Source: an uncultured Psychroserpens sp.
GTDB lineage: Bacteria > Bacteroidota > Bacteroidia > Flavobacteriales > Flavobacteriaceae
Direction: 5' to 3'
Assembly: GCA_905479815.1 (NCBI GenBank)
Contig: CAJQOA010000117.1
Span: forward strand, 1-50,081
DNA: 50,081 nt
The notes below the pieces were generated by a model. The model saw only the letters and a list, made by a program, of their open reading frames with translations, ran no database searches and was not told the origin of the DNA. The position numbers were made by a program, and so were the translations under genes. Of the stretch, positions 26,270-36,355 are shown one piece after another (the stretch's first letter is position 1; every line of letters begins with the position of its first letter).

Positions 26270-27097
26270 ATGAGTAATCTTCAAATAAAACTTTCAATTA
26301 TAATTGTAAACTATAATGGCGTAATTTATTTGAAGAACTGTATTGATTCAATTAAAAAACATACAAAAGGAATTAATTATGAAATTATTATTGTTGATAA
26401 TGCATCAACAGATAATAGTGTTTCGTTAATTAAGGAAAATTATGGAAATGATGTTATATTGATTCCTAGCGAAACTAATTTAGGGTTTTCAAAAGGAAAT
26501 AATGTAGGAGCTAAAAACGCAACAGGAGACTATATTTTACTACTTAATAATGACACAGTCATACAGGACGATTTGATATTAGCTTTTGAAAAATTACAAG
26601 AAGCAAATGTTGGGGCTTTAGGGATTAAAATGTTTGGAAAAAATAAAGAGTATAGAAATTCTGTAGGTTATTTTCCAAATCCTTTGCGACTATTAAAATT
26701 ATATAAATTATATAAAATGGATGAAGGTTTTGCTAAAGGAGATTTTAGTAAAAATTCATATGAAGTTAATTGGATAGAGGCTTCTTTTTTAATAGTTAAG
26801 AAAAACGTGTGGGATTTGATAGAGGGTTTCGATGAGGATTATTTTATGTATGTTGAAGATATTGATTTATGCAAAAAAATCCACTTAATGAACTTCAAAG
26901 TCATATACCTTCCATCACTAAAGTACATTCATTTTGGAGGCTATAACGTGAGTCGTGAAGGCTATTTAAAAAAGGGGTTTAAAACGTATTCCAAAAAACA
27001 TTTTAGTTTTCCTTTAAAACAACTTTCCCTATTAAGTATTTTTCTAAATTTTACCTTTAAAATTGTAAAGAACACTTTATCTTCGAAAAAACAATAG
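26270..27097 (+). CDS. glycosyltransferase family 2 protein
   Basis: 275 residues of the GT-A fold. SIIIVNYNG begins near residue 9; the donor site includes IIVDNASTDNS, NLGFSKGNNVG and the metal-binding LLNNDT in place of DXD; EDIDLCKKI is the acceptor-side motif. These resemble rhamnosyl- and galactofuranosyl-type GT2 enzymes (WbbL-like), which fits the dTDP-rhamnose supply upstream, though donor and linkage cannot be read from sequence. It is separated by 21 bases from the sulfotransferase gene. Confidence 0.9.
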   Translation: MSNLQIKLSIIIVNYNGVIYLKNCIDSIKKHTKGINYEIIIVDNASTDNSVSLIKENYGNDVILIPSETNLGFSKGNNVGAKNATGDYILLLNNDTVIQDDLILAFEKLQEANVGALGIKMFGKNKEYRNSVGYFPNPLRLLKLYKLYKMDEGFAKGDFSKNSYEVNWIEASFLIVKKNVWDLIEGFDEDYFMYVEDIDLCKKIHLMNFKVIYLPSLKYIHFGGYNVSREGYLKKGFKTYSKKHFSFPLKQLSLLSIFLNFTFKIVKNTLSSKKQ

Positions 27098-27121
27098 AAT
27101 AGTATTTGTTGATAATCAGAA

Positions 27122-28396
27122 ATGGTTTTAAAATTAGAAAAAATTCGTAAGTTCTCATTAGCCCTATTATTAATAGTGCCATCAGTAGTACAATCTATTG
27201 AAGCTAATATGCTTTTAATTACGTTCATGTTTTTCTTTGTAATTGTTGATTTTAAGAGTAAATATTCAATTACAATGATTAAAATAATTTCAACTTTGAT
27301 ATTTATTTTAGGCATAGCTTTAATTTCAACATTTCTATATCCTAGCGCTCCCTTAGACATTGTTAAAGATATATTCTTTCTTTCCAACCCATTTATTTAC
27401 ATTATTATGGGTTATTATTTTATTAAAAACATTAAAGACAAGTCTTTTATTTTTAAAATAATTATCCAATTAGCCTTATTATTTGCTATAATTCACTTAT
27501 TTAAATCATTTAGTTTTTTATTAAACAATGATTTTAATATTAATAAACTTAGAAATTATGCAGGAAGAGGTAATGTTGTAGAAATTTTTGCCATTGTAAT
27601 TTTGTTATCAAAAAAAGGAAGGCAATTATATACTGTTAAATCAAAATACAGGAAAACTATTGTGATAATTATTATCACTTCTTTTATCTTTTATTTCTCT
27701 AGAAAAACCACAGTTTCAGTTGTGATTTTATTACTAGCTTTAAATGAATTTTTGAAAATATCTTCCAAAGCAGTGATTTACATGTTTGGCTTTATTGCTG
27801 TAATTACGATGTTTTATATTTATTTATTTTCCGTAGATATAAAGCGTGGTGCAGATGGTTTTGAAGGGTTTCTATATAAAATGAAAATAGCACCTTCCGA
27901 AATTTTTGATTCCGATATTAATGAAAAAGATCATAAAGATTTATGGGACCATTGGAGAGCTTATGAAGCAAAAAAAGCTATTGAACAATTAGAAAGTACG
28001 CCATTTGCTACAGGTTTAATAACAGGGAAAGGTGTTGGTTCGTTAGTGGATTTAGAGTTTGTTGCTCCCTTAAGTAAAGATGGAATACAATACATTACTA
28101 CACTCCATAATGGTTATACATACATTCTGTACAAATCTGGTCTTTTGGGTTTATTATCATTTTTCTTGTTTTTAATGCTGTTATACGGACAGGTTTACAT
28201 TCAAACTAAAAATAATAAGAGAAGAATTATTAATAGTTTATTGTCTGGAATGGCTATTTATTATATGTTTACAACGTTAATAGTATCAGGGGTTTATAAT
28301 CCTCGTGATTTTAGCGGTATTTTTGTTGGAGCATTGCTATACCTTCAACATTATTATAAAAAACAAGAATCTCAAAAACTAAAGCTTGTTTCATAA
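27122..28396 (+). CDS. O-antigen polymerase (Wzy)-like membrane protein
   Basis: 424 residues with about ten transmembrane helices and one large hydrophilic loop (residues about 235-330) containing GKGVGSLVDLEF and TLHNGYTYILYKSG. The H-N-x-Y motif followed by a G-L-L-G helix is the usual Wzy_C/O-antigen-ligase signature. It probably joins flipped repeat units in the periplasm. A second, similar protein is encoded at 31354; which is polymerase and which ligase cannot be told from sequence. Confidence 0.78.
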   Translation: MVLKLEKIRKFSLALLLIVPSVVQSIEANMLLITFMFFFVIVDFKSKYSITMIKIISTLIFILGIALISTFLYPSAPLDIVKDIFFLSNPFIYIIMGYYFIKNIKDKSFIFKIIIQLALLFAIIHLFKSFSFLLNNDFNINKLRNYAGRGNVVEIFAIVILLSKKGRQLYTVKSKYRKTIVIIIITSFIFYFSRKTTVSVVILLLALNEFLKISSKAVIYMFGFIAVITMFYIYLFSVDIKRGADGFEGFLYKMKIAPSEIFDSDINEKDHKDLWDHWRAYEAKKAIEQLESTPFATGLITGKGVGSLVDLEFVAPLSKDGIQYITTLHNGYTYILYKSGLLGLLSFFLFLMLLYGQVYIQTKNNKRRIINSLLSGMAIYYMFTTLIVSGVYNPRDFSGIFVGALLYLQHYYKKQESQKLKLVS

Positions 28397-28412
28397 CCAT
28401 TTAGAATAAATA

Positions 28413-29093
28413 ATGCTTAAAAACATACTACAAAAATTGCTTATCAAGTTTGGTAAATCATACACTTTGGATGATAATATCTCAAATAAACTGATTATCT
28501 CTTTTTTGTTTTCAAGGTTTTTTATGATGTTTAGAGGTTTGTTTAAAACCGGAAGAAAAATTTTCGTTGGTAAAAGAACACGTATTTTAAATTCCAAGAA
28601 CTTTCAATTTGGTCACAGTTGTACGCTAGAAAAAGATGTTTTGATTGATTGTCATGCAAGCAAAAAAGTAAGCTTTGGACATGTCGTTAAAATAGGTGCG
28701 TTTTCTACCGTAAGCACAACAAGTCATTTGTCTAAATATGGAATTGGCTTAGAAATTGGAAATAATTCTGCCGTTGGAGAGTATTCATATTTTGGATGTT
28801 CTGGTGGAGTTAAAATTGGGAATGATGTTATTATGGGGCAATACATAAGCTTTCATTCTGAAAACCACAATTTTTCTAACAAGGATATGCTCATTAGAGA
28901 TCAAGGAGTAACATCACAAGGAATCGAGCTTGGTAACAATATTTGGGTTGGTTCTAAAGCCACCTTTTTAGATGGTTGTAAAATAGGAGATAACTCTGTA
29001 GTTGCAGCTGGTTCGGTTGTTAAAGATGTATTTCCACCTAATGTAGTAGTTGGAGGAGTACCTGCTAAAATAATTAAAGAAATTAATGCCTAA
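28413..29093 (+). CDS. hexapeptide-repeat acyltransferase
   Basis: 226 residues. After an N-terminal helical part (about 50 residues), hexapeptide repeats build a left-handed beta-helix: LEIGNNSAVGEYSYFG, VKIGNDVIMGQYISFHSENH, IELGNNIWVGSKATFLDG. The His-containing SENHNF loop and the end VVGGVPAKIIKEI mark an O-acetyltransferase of the CatB/NodL type. It is the second acyltransferase of the locus. The stop overlaps the next glycosyltransferase by eight bases. Confidence 0.87.
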   Translation: MLKNILQKLLIKFGKSYTLDDNISNKLIISFLFSRFFMMFRGLFKTGRKIFVGKRTRILNSKNFQFGHSCTLEKDVLIDCHASKKVSFGHVVKIGAFSTVSTTSHLSKYGIGLEIGNNSAVGEYSYFGCSGGVKIGNDVIMGQYISFHSENHNFSNKDMLIRDQGVTSQGIELGNNIWVGSKATFLDGCKIGDNSVVAAGSVVKDVFPPNVVVGGVPAKIIKEINA

Positions 29094-30249
29094 AACAATA
29101 CTTTATATTCATCAATCAGCAGAACTTTATGGTTCTGACAAAACCTTAAATTACCTTGTTGGTGGTATCAATTTAAATCCAGAATTTAAAACCATAGTAA
29201 TATTACCAAATGATGGGCCATTACGTCACTTATTAGAAAAACAAAACGTTAGAGTTATTATATTTCCGGTAATTAAAGTATCTAGAAGTATTTTTAAGCC
29301 CAGTAAGTTAATTGGGCTCCCATTTCTGATAATGAAAACCACAAAAAAGTTAAATAAACTTTTAAGTAATGAAAAAATAGATATCATACACTCTAACACC
29401 TTGGCTGTATTATTAGGTGCTTTTTATGCAAAACGCTATAAAATTAAACACGTTTGGCATGTTCATGAAATTATTAAAAAGCCTAAAGCCGTTAGTATGG
29501 TTTATCCAATTCTTGTAAGAGCACTTTCACAAAAAGTTGTTTTTAACTCAAGAGCTTCCAGAGATTTTTTATGTCAAAATAACACATCATTGTTTCAAAA
29601 GTCAATTGTAAACCTTAACGGAATGGATAGAAATACTGGTGTCACTTCGGAAATTGAAAAACAACAAATAAGAACAAACGTATTTAACTATAGTAAAGAC
29701 GATATTGTGCTTGCATTAGTTGGCAGAATTAGCAAATGGAAAGGTCAAAAACTCTTGCTAGAAGCCTTTTCAAAAATAAAGGAGGCTAACCCTAATTTGA
29801 AGTTAGTTTTTGTGGGTTCTGCACCTCCAAATCAAGAATACCTAGTTCATGAGTTAGATCAAAGCATTAATCAATTGGGATTAAACAATTCTTGTAAAAT
29901 AATACCATTTCAAGAAAATATTTGGAGCATTTGGGATAGTATTGATATAGGAGTGATCTCATCAACAGAGCCAGAACCTTTTGGATTAGTAGCGCTAGAA
30001 GCTATGCTTGCCAAAAAACCAGTAATTGCTGCGAAGCATGGTGGACTAATAGAAATTATATTAAACGATAAAACAGGTTATTTCTTTGAGCCAAATAACA
30101 GTGATGATTTAGCATCTACAATACAAAAATTAATAGCAAGTAAATCCAATATAGCAACACTAGGTTTACAAGGCTATGAACATGCAATAAATGAGTTTTC
30201 TTTGCAAAGACACGTAGAACAATTTGTTCAAATATATAAAGACATGTAG
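29086..30249 (+). CDS. glycosyltransferase family 4 protein
   Basis: 387 residues of the GT-B fold. The N-terminal acceptor domain begins ILYIHQSAELYGSDKTL. The C-terminal donor domain has LVGRISKWKGQKLLLEAF and the nucleotide-sugar motif SSTEPEPFGLVALEAMLAKKPVIA (the E-x7-E-type pair). It is a retaining GT4 enzyme, presumably adding one sugar to the lipid-linked repeat unit at the membrane face. Donor unknown. It overlaps the preceding acyltransferase gene by eight bases. Confidence 0.9.
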   Translation: MPKTILYIHQSAELYGSDKTLNYLVGGINLNPEFKTIVILPNDGPLRHLLEKQNVRVIIFPVIKVSRSIFKPSKLIGLPFLIMKTTKKLNKLLSNEKIDIIHSNTLAVLLGAFYAKRYKIKHVWHVHEIIKKPKAVSMVYPILVRALSQKVVFNSRASRDFLCQNNTSLFQKSIVNLNGMDRNTGVTSEIEKQQIRTNVFNYSKDDIVLALVGRISKWKGQKLLLEAFSKIKEANPNLKLVFVGSAPPNQEYLVHELDQSINQLGLNNSCKIIPFQENIWSIWDSIDIGVISSTEPEPFGLVALEAMLAKKPVIAAKHGGLIEIILNDKTGYFFEPNNSDDLASTIQKLIASKSNIATLGLQGYEHAINEFSLQRHVEQFVQIYKDM

Positions 30250-30278
30250 TTTTGTAGTGTTTAATAAAAATTAGATTA

Positions 30279-31376
30279 ATGAAGATAGGAATTTTAGGGA
30301 CAAGAGGGATACCAAATCACTATGGAGGGTTTGAACAGTTTACAGAGTTCTTTGCTGTTTACCTAGCAGAAAAAGGATATGAAGTATACGTTTATAACTC
30401 TAGTCTTCATAAATATAAAGAGAAGACATTTAAAGGGGTTCAGCTTATCCACTGTAATGATCCTGAAGATAAATTAGGAACTTTTGGACAATTTATTTAC
30501 GATTTCAATTGTATTAGAGATTCTAAAAAACGAGATTTTGACGTTTTATTACAATTAGGGTATACAAGTAATACGATATGGCACCGATTATTGCCTAAAA
30601 AACCTGTAATAATTAGTAATATGGATGGACTCGAATGGAAGCGTTCTAAATATTCTCCACCAGTTAGAAGGTTTTTAAAATATGCTGAAAAACTAGCTGT
30701 TAAGTCAAGTGATTTCTTGATTTCAGATTCAATAGGGATACAAAACTATTTACTAAAAGAGTACAATGTAAATTCAGAATACATAGCATATGGTGCTGAA
30801 TTGTTTGATAAACCAGATATAGAGGTATTAAAGTCGTATACTGTTGAAGCAGGTAATTACAACATGTTAATTGCAAGATTTGAACCAGAAAACAATTTAG
30901 AAGTCATATTAGATGGTGTTGCAATATCAAATAAAAAAACACCGTTTCTTGTTGTAGGCAAACATGATGTGAATAAGTTTGGAGCACATCTAAAAAAGAA
31001 GTTTAAAGATGTAGAACATATTAAATTTATGGGAGGCATTTATAACATAGAACATTTAGACAACTTACGATACTATTCAAAATTATATTTTCATGGACAT
31101 TCAGTAGGAGGTACAAATCCATCACTATTAGAGGCAATGGCGTCAAAAGCTTTAATGATTGCTCACGATAATGAATTTACAAAATCAATCTTAGAAGATG
31201 ATGCATTTTATTTTAGCAATAAAGAAGATGTTAAACATCATATTGACACCCTTAACAAGAGTGATCATATAGGCAAAATTGAAAATTGTTATAAAAAGAT
31301 CGATGAGAATTTTAAATGGGAATTAATTAATAAAAAATATTTAGATTTTTTGCATGACTGCGTTAAAAAGAATTAG
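30279..31376 (+). CDS. DUF1972 glycosyltransferase, rhamnosyltransferase-like
   Basis: 365 residues. The N-terminal DUF1972 domain is clear: ILGTRGIPNHYGGFEQFTE from residue 4 and NMDGLEWKRSKYSPPVRRFL. The C-terminal half is a GT4 donor domain with GGTNPSLLEAMASKALMIA. Characterised relatives (pneumococcal WchF/Cps2T) are beta-1,4-rhamnosyltransferases using dTDP-rhamnose, which this operon can make. That substrate is an inference from family and context. The last 23 bases overlap the start of the O-antigen ligase-like gene. Confidence 0.88.
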   Translation: MKIGILGTRGIPNHYGGFEQFTEFFAVYLAEKGYEVYVYNSSLHKYKEKTFKGVQLIHCNDPEDKLGTFGQFIYDFNCIRDSKKRDFDVLLQLGYTSNTIWHRLLPKKPVIISNMDGLEWKRSKYSPPVRRFLKYAEKLAVKSSDFLISDSIGIQNYLLKEYNVNSEYIAYGAELFDKPDIEVLKSYTVEAGNYNMLIARFEPENNLEVILDGVAISNKKTPFLVVGKHDVNKFGAHLKKKFKDVEHIKFMGGIYNIEHLDNLRYYSKLYFHGHSVGGTNPSLLEAMASKALMIAHDNEFTKSILEDDAFYFSNKEDVKHHIDTLNKSDHIGKIENCYKKIDENFKWELINKKYLDFLHDCVKKN

Positions 31377-32592
31377 CATTAAAATCAATTCAGTTGAGTT
31401 TTTAATGTATTTACTTGCATTATCTGTATCAACATTATTACTTGGCTTTGCTACAAGTGGAATACTGCTTGGGTTATTCGTTTTTTTTTCAATTCGACAT
31501 GCAATTTTAAATAAAACCAGTTTTAAAATTGAACTCCCTTTTCTGCTCCCGATATTATTGTATGTGTTGTTTGTTTTATCTTTAATGTGGTCTGTAGATA
31601 AGGCTCAGACTTTAAAAGGTCTAGAAAGAACAGTGTCACTTCTTCTGGTTCCTACGGCATTCATGTTAATTCCTAAATTAACCAAAAAAGACTTCATGAT
31701 TGTAATGAAAGTCTTTACTGTCTTTAACTTTTTTTTAGGAGTATTCTTTTTAATTATAGCAACCTATGGGTTCTTTAAAACAAAAACATTAGACGCTTAT
31801 ACCTACCATAACCTTGTAGCTATTTTTGATTTAAATGCAATATATGTATCATTGATTTTTTCAATAAGTATGTTCTATTTGATATCTCTAAAGCAGCGTT
31901 CTATAAAGCAAAAAAGCATGATTGTGTTTTTCCTGCTCTTCCTCTTTTTATTATCTTCTAAAACAATATTATTTGTATTATGTATTGGCATATTGATATA
32001 TATATTGAATTCTAAAATCCCTAAACTAAATAGAAAAACAGTAATACTGGTTTCTATTATTGGTATCACTATAATAGGAATAAGCTCAATTACACTTTCC
32101 GAACGATTTTCGTTTGAAAAACACACAAAATTTAGTGAGGTACTAGAAAAAGAGGAATTTGGAAAAGTATATTATTGGACTGGTAGCTCTATTCGCCTTT
32201 TTCAACTGAGAATCTTAAAAGAACAAATTGAAGAAGAAAATATAATATTAAAAGGGTTTGGCTTATTTGCTTCTAAACAGAATTTAGAACAAAGGCATAA
32301 AAACTACGATACCTACTTTAAGTTTCATTACTATAACTATCATAACCAATATGCACAAACCTTATCTGAAACGGGAGTCTTAGGGTTAGTTATTTTGCTT
32401 AGTATATTGATATGTGTATGGATAAGAGGTATAAAGTCTAAAAACTTTTTGATAATAATGTTTAGTCTAATGATGTCTTTTGTTTTTTTCACTGAAAGTG
32501 TTTTATGGAGACAAAGAGGCTTATTCTTATTTATAATCTTCTATTGCTTATTAATAAAGACTTCATCACAAAACAAGAAGATAAATAGTTGA
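31354..32592 (+). CDS. O-antigen ligase/polymerase family membrane protein
   Basis: 412 residues, about ten to twelve transmembrane helices, with a large periplasmic loop late in the protein ending in YHNQYAQTLSETGVLGLVILL, the Wzy_C/WaaL signature (H-N-x-Y...E-x-G-x-x-G). It either polymerises repeat units or attaches the polymer to an acceptor lipid. It is paired in the same locus with the protein at 27122, so polymerase plus ligase, or two polymerases, are the options. It is the last gene before a 110-base gap with a new promoter. Confidence 0.82.
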   Translation: MTALKRISIKINSVEFLMYLLALSVSTLLLGFATSGILLGLFVFFSIRHAILNKTSFKIELPFLLPILLYVLFVLSLMWSVDKAQTLKGLERTVSLLLVPTAFMLIPKLTKKDFMIVMKVFTVFNFFLGVFFLIIATYGFFKTKTLDAYTYHNLVAIFDLNAIYVSLIFSISMFYLISLKQRSIKQKSMIVFFLLFLFLLSSKTILFVLCIGILIYILNSKIPKLNRKTVILVSIIGITIIGISSITLSERFSFEKHTKFSEVLEKEEFGKVYYWTGSSIRLFQLRILKEQIEEENIILKGFGLFASKQNLEQRHKNYDTYFKFHYYNYHNQYAQTLSETGVLGLVILLSILICVWIRGIKSKNFLIIMFSLMMSFVFFTESVLWRQRGLFLFIIFYCLLIKTSSQNKKINS

Positions 32593-32671
32593 ATAAAATA
32601 TTAAAAGTAAAGTTCTTTTTTTAAAGAAACTGAAATGTAGTATACCATTAGCTATATTTTATAGATTAAAT

Positions 32672-32679
32672 TATATTTG
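32672..32679 (+). promoter_or_regulatory. -7 promoter element for the second polysaccharide unit
   Basis: TATATTTG matches TAnnTTTG and ends 23 bases before the ATG at 32703. It lies in the only gap over 100 bases within the polysaccharide genes and probably starts a transcript running to 37762. Confidence 0.55.
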
Positions 32680-32702
32680 CCAGATAGCAATGTGAATTTT
32701 AT

Positions 32703-34046
32703 ATGGCAAGAGAAGTAGGATATTCTAAATTAATAAGACCCACTTTATATATTCTCGACTTATTGATTATTACTCTTTTATCGTTCTTCTTCTTAACAGA
32801 GAACGTAATTGACATAGTTTTTGTTGTGACATTTTGGTTTGTTTTATCTATATCATTTTCTTTTTACGAAGTCTATAGATTCACAAAAATTATTAAAATA
32901 ATTTCCCTTCTTTTTAAGCAAACACTGCTTTTCACTTTGGTGATTCTATCATACCTTTATCTTAAAGAGCAATACATATATCCAGGAGCAATATTTAAAT
33001 ATTTTCTTTTAATAGTTGTTGTTCTCTTTTGCTTGCGTATTTTTTTGTTTTTCCTATTTAGAAAGTATAGAGTAATTACAGGAAGTAACTATAAGAGGGT
33101 AATAATAATAGGCGCAAATAAATCCACAAAGAAGCTTCAGGAGTTTTTCAATAATCACCCAGGTTATGGATATAAATTCATGGGCTTTTTTACAGATTCA
33201 GATGACTTTGGTAAAGAAGGAACCATCAAAGATAGTTTTGAATATATAATCAATAATGAAGTTGATGAAGTGTATTGTTCAATTAAAGATTTACCTAATA
33301 ATAAAATTAAAGAGTTCATTGAATTTTGTGATGTTAAACTAAAAACATTGAAGTTTATACCAGATAATAAAGGGTTGTTTGCAAAAAACTTACATTTAAA
33401 TTATTATGATATTACACCCATACTTTCTTTAAGAGAAGTGCCTCTTGATGATCATTTAAAAAGTGGTATAAAACGTTGTTTCGACATTATCTTTTCTCTT
33501 TTTATTATTTGTTTTTTACTTTCATGGTTAATTCCTATTTTAGGCCTAATTATAGTATTAGAAAGTAAAGGCCCTATCTTTTTTCAACAAAATAGACCTG
33601 GAATTAATGAGAAAGGTTTTTTGTGTTATAAGTTTAGATCTATGAGTATAAATTCAAGATCAGAAGAGTCTGCGACAAGAAATGATAGTAGAGTTACTAG
33701 AGTAGGAAAATTTATTAGAAAAACAAGTATTGATGAGCTGCCTCAGTTCTTTAATGTACTGTTTGGATCAATGTCAGTTGTTGGTCCTAGACCTCACTTG
33801 TGGAAACAAAATGAGATGTATGGCACAAAAATCTCTAAGTACATGGTTAGACATGTTGTAAAACCGGGCGTAACAGGATTAGCTCAAGTTAGAGGATATA
33901 GAGGAGAAATAGAAACTAGAGATGATATAGTTAATAGAACAAAATATGATATATTTTATATTGAAAACTGGTCAGTCCTATTGGATTTCAATATCATTGT
34001 AAGAACTGTATTAAATATTTTTGAAGGAGAAGATAAAGCATATTAA
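32703..34046 (+). CDS. polyprenyl glycosylphosphotransferase (initiating sugar transferase)
   Basis: 447 residues in the WbaP/WcaJ layout: four N-terminal transmembrane helices, a central nucleotide-fold domain (VIIIGANKSTKKLQ, about 130-230), a membrane re-entrant segment, and the catalytic C-terminus. Catalytic signatures are KRCFDIIFSL, QNRPGINEKGFLCYKFRSM, TSIDELPQFFNVL, MSVVGPRPH and KPGVTGLAQVRGYRGE. It moves a sugar-1-phosphate from a UDP-sugar to undecaprenyl phosphate, starting the repeat unit. A paralogue lies at 36356. Which sugar each uses is not readable from sequence. Confidence 0.94.
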   Translation: MAREVGYSKLIRPTLYILDLLIITLLSFFFLTENVIDIVFVVTFWFVLSISFSFYEVYRFTKIIKIISLLFKQTLLFTLVILSYLYLKEQYIYPGAIFKYFLLIVVVLFCLRIFLFFLFRKYRVITGSNYKRVIIIGANKSTKKLQEFFNNHPGYGYKFMGFFTDSDDFGKEGTIKDSFEYIINNEVDEVYCSIKDLPNNKIKEFIEFCDVKLKTLKFIPDNKGLFAKNLHLNYYDITPILSLREVPLDDHLKSGIKRCFDIIFSLFIICFLLSWLIPILGLIIVLESKGPIFFQQNRPGINEKGFLCYKFRSMSINSRSEESATRNDSRVTRVGKFIRKTSIDELPQFFNVLFGSMSVVGPRPHLWKQNEMYGTKISKYMVRHVVKPGVTGLAQVRGYRGEIETRDDIVNRTKYDIFYIENWSVLLDFNIIVRTVLNIFEGEDKAY

Positions 34047-34056
34047 ATTATAAAGA

Positions 34057-35367
34057 ATGAAAGTATCAGTAATAGGAACAGGTTATGTTGGATTAGTAAC
34101 AGGAACTTGTTTAGCCGAAACAGGCAATGACGTATTATGTATAGACATAGATGAATTAAAGGTAGATAAAATGAGACAAGGCGAAGTGCCTATATATGAG
34201 CCTCATTTAGATGTTTTATTTCAAAGAAACATAAAAGCAAACAGGCTTCATTTTTCTACATCATTGGAGGAGGGTCTTGAACATGGAGAAATTATATTTT
34301 TAGCATTACCTACACCAGAAGATGAAGATGGGTCAGCAGATTTGTCATATGTTTTGGGATGTGCTAAAGATATTGGGAAACTTATAAAAAATTATAAAGT
34401 TATAGTTGACAAAAGTACAGTTCCAGTAGGAACCGCAGAAAAAGTAAAAGAAACAATAGCGTCAGAAACAGGTGTTGAGTTTGATGTTGTCTCTAATCCA
34501 GAGTTTCTTAGAGAAGGTTTCGCCGTAGATGATTTTTTGAAGCCAGAGCGTATCGTTATAGGATCTAATTCTGATAGAGCTACAGAACTTATGAAAAAAC
34601 TGTACAAGCCATTCGTTAGATCAGGAAATCCAATTATTATTATGGATGAAAAGTCTGCAGAATTAACAAAGTATGCAGCAAATTCATTTTTAGCTACCAA
34701 AATAACCTTTATGAATGAAATTGCTAACTTTTGTGAGAAAGTAGGCGCAGATGTAGATATGGTTAGAGCAGGAATGGGTACAGATTCTCGTATTGGTAAA
34801 CGTTTCTTATTTCCAGGAATAGGTTATGGAGGCTCATGTTTCCCTAAGGATGTTAAGGCCTTATATAAATCTGGAGAGAATGTTGGGTATAAATTTGATA
34901 TTTTAGAATCTGTCATAAATGTAAATGACACTCAGAAAACAGTATTAATTCCTAGAATAGAATCTTTCTTTGATAATGATTTATCAGGAAAAAGTTTTGG
35001 TATTTGGGGATTGGCTTTTAAACCTGAAACAGATGACATTAGAGAAGCTCCAGCACTATATATAATTAGAGAATTATTAAAGAGAGGCGCAGAAGTAAAA
35101 GTTTTTGACCCTGAGGCGATGGAGAATGTCAAAAATAAGTTTGGTGACCAAATAGAGTACGCAAACAGCATGTACGATTCAGTAAAAGATGTTGATGCTT
35201 TAATTATTTGTACAGAATGGAGTATTTTTCGAACACCTGACTTTGATAGGTTAAGAAAAGAAATGAAAAACCAAGTTATTTTTGATGGACGTAACCTCTA
35301 TGATGTTAAAGAAATTAAAAATGAAGGGTTTTATTATAGTTCAATTGGAAGACAAATACTAAGTTAA
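34057..35367 (+). CDS. ugd: UDP-glucose 6-dehydrogenase
   Basis: 436 residues. It oxidises UDP-glucose twice with NAD to UDP-glucuronate. Seen are [15 protein letters not shown] at the N-terminus (Rossmann loop), the catalytic Cys261 in [11 protein letters not shown], Lys in the [17 protein letters not shown] helix, and the C-terminal UDP-binding half with [15 protein letters not shown]. The stop shares its last base with the ATG of the next gene, UDP-glucuronate decarboxylase (TAATG), the next step in the same pathway. Confidence 0.96.
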   Translation: MKVSVIGTGYVGLVTGTCLAETGNDVLCIDIDELKVDKMRQGEVPIYEPHLDVLFQRNIKANRLHFSTSLEEGLEHGEIIFLALPTPEDEDGSADLSYVLGCAKDIGKLIKNYKVIVDKSTVPVGTAEKVKETIASETGVEFDVVSNPEFLREGFAVDDFLKPERIVIGSNSDRATELMKKLYKPFVRSGNPIIIMDEKSAELTKYAANSFLATKITFMNEIANFCEKVGADVDMVRAGMGTDSRIGKRFLFPGIGYGGSCFPKDVKALYKSGENVGYKFDILESVINVNDTQKTVLIPRIESFFDNDLSGKSFGIWGLAFKPETDDIREAPALYIIRELLKRGAEVKVFDPEAMENVKNKFGDQIEYANSMYDSVKDVDALIICTEWSIFRTPDFDRLRKEMKNQVIFDGRNLYDVKEIKNEGFYYSSIGRQILS

Positions 35368-36350
35368 TGAAGACAGTGTTAATTACAGGAGCTGCTGGCT
35401 TTTTAGGTTCTCATTTATGTGATCGTTTTGTAAAAGAAGGTTACAATGTGATAGGCATGGATAATTTCATAACAGGTGATTCGAAAAATGTTAAGCATTT
35501 AATGAACCATTCAAGTTTTGAGTTTATAGAACATGATGTAACTAATTTCATAAATATAGATGGTGAGTTAGATTATATTCTTCATTTCGCATCACCAGCG
35601 AGTCCAATAGATTATTTAAAAATACCGATACAAACTCTTAAGGTTGGTTCATTAGGAACTCATAACTTGTTAGGGCTAGCTAAGGCAAAAAATGCTAGAA
35701 TGCTAATTGCTTCCACTTCTGAAGTTTATGGAGATCCTTTGGTTCATCCTCAAACAGAAGATTATTATGGAAATGTAAACACAATTGGCCCAAGAGGAGT
35801 GTACGATGAAGCTAAGCGATTTCAAGAATCAATAACGATGGCTTATCACAGGTTTCATGGTGTTGAGACTAGAATAGTGCGTATTTTTAATACATATGGC
35901 CCTAGAATGAGACTAAATGATGGAAGGGTGATTCCTGCTTTTATGGGACAAGCCTTAAGAGGAGAGGATTTAACTGTATTTGGAGATGGTTCTCAAACAC
36001 GATCATTTTGTTATATTGATGATCAAGTAGAGGGTATTTATAGGTTATTACTAAGTGATTATATTTATCCTGTAAATATTGGTAATCCACATGAAATATC
36101 AATTAGTGATTTTGCTGAGGAAATAATCAAATTAACTAATACAACCCAAAAGGTAATTTATAAGGATCTCCCAGTAAATGATCCAATGCAACGAAAACCA
36201 GATATCTCTTTAGCAAGAAAACTACTAGGATGGGAACCAAAAGTACAGAGAGAAGAAGGCATGAAAATAACATTTGAATACTTTAAGAACTTAACTAAAG
36301 AAGATTTACATAAAAGTGAACATAAAGATTTCACTGATTATATAAAATAA
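35367..36350 (+). CDS. uxs: UDP-glucuronate decarboxylase (UDP-xylose synthase)
   Basis: 327 residues, extended short-chain dehydrogenase. The loop [11 protein letters not shown] is followed by [20 protein letters not shown], the catalytic pair in [11 protein letters not shown] (Tyr146, Lys150) and the [16 protein letters not shown] run, all hallmarks of UXS. It converts UDP-glucuronate to UDP-xylose with an internal NAD redox cycle. Overlap by one base with ugd supports flux from UDP-glucose to UDP-xylose. Some relatives stop at the 4-keto-pentose, but the full UXS motif set favours UDP-xylose. Confidence 0.92.
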   Translation: MKTVLITGAAGFLGSHLCDRFVKEGYNVIGMDNFITGDSKNVKHLMNHSSFEFIEHDVTNFINIDGELDYILHFASPASPIDYLKIPIQTLKVGSLGTHNLLGLAKAKNARMLIASTSEVYGDPLVHPQTEDYYGNVNTIGPRGVYDEAKRFQESITMAYHRFHGVETRIVRIFNTYGPRMRLNDGRVIPAFMGQALRGEDLTVFGDGSQTRSFCYIDDQVEGIYRLLLSDYIYPVNIGNPHEISISDFAEEIIKLTNTTQKVIYKDLPVNDPMQRKPDISLARKLLGWEPKVQREEGMKITFEYFKNLTKEDLHKSEHKDFTDYIK

Positions 36351-36355
36351 CTTTA

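Noticed and set aside
26962-27387. 141-codon open frame on the minus strand
   Set aside because: It overlaps the GT2 and Wzy-like genes and reads as low-complexity antisense sequence.
32611-32630. Hairpin after the second O-antigen ligase-like gene
   Set aside because: An A/T-only stem with bulges and no distinct T run after the stem; too weak to call a terminator.
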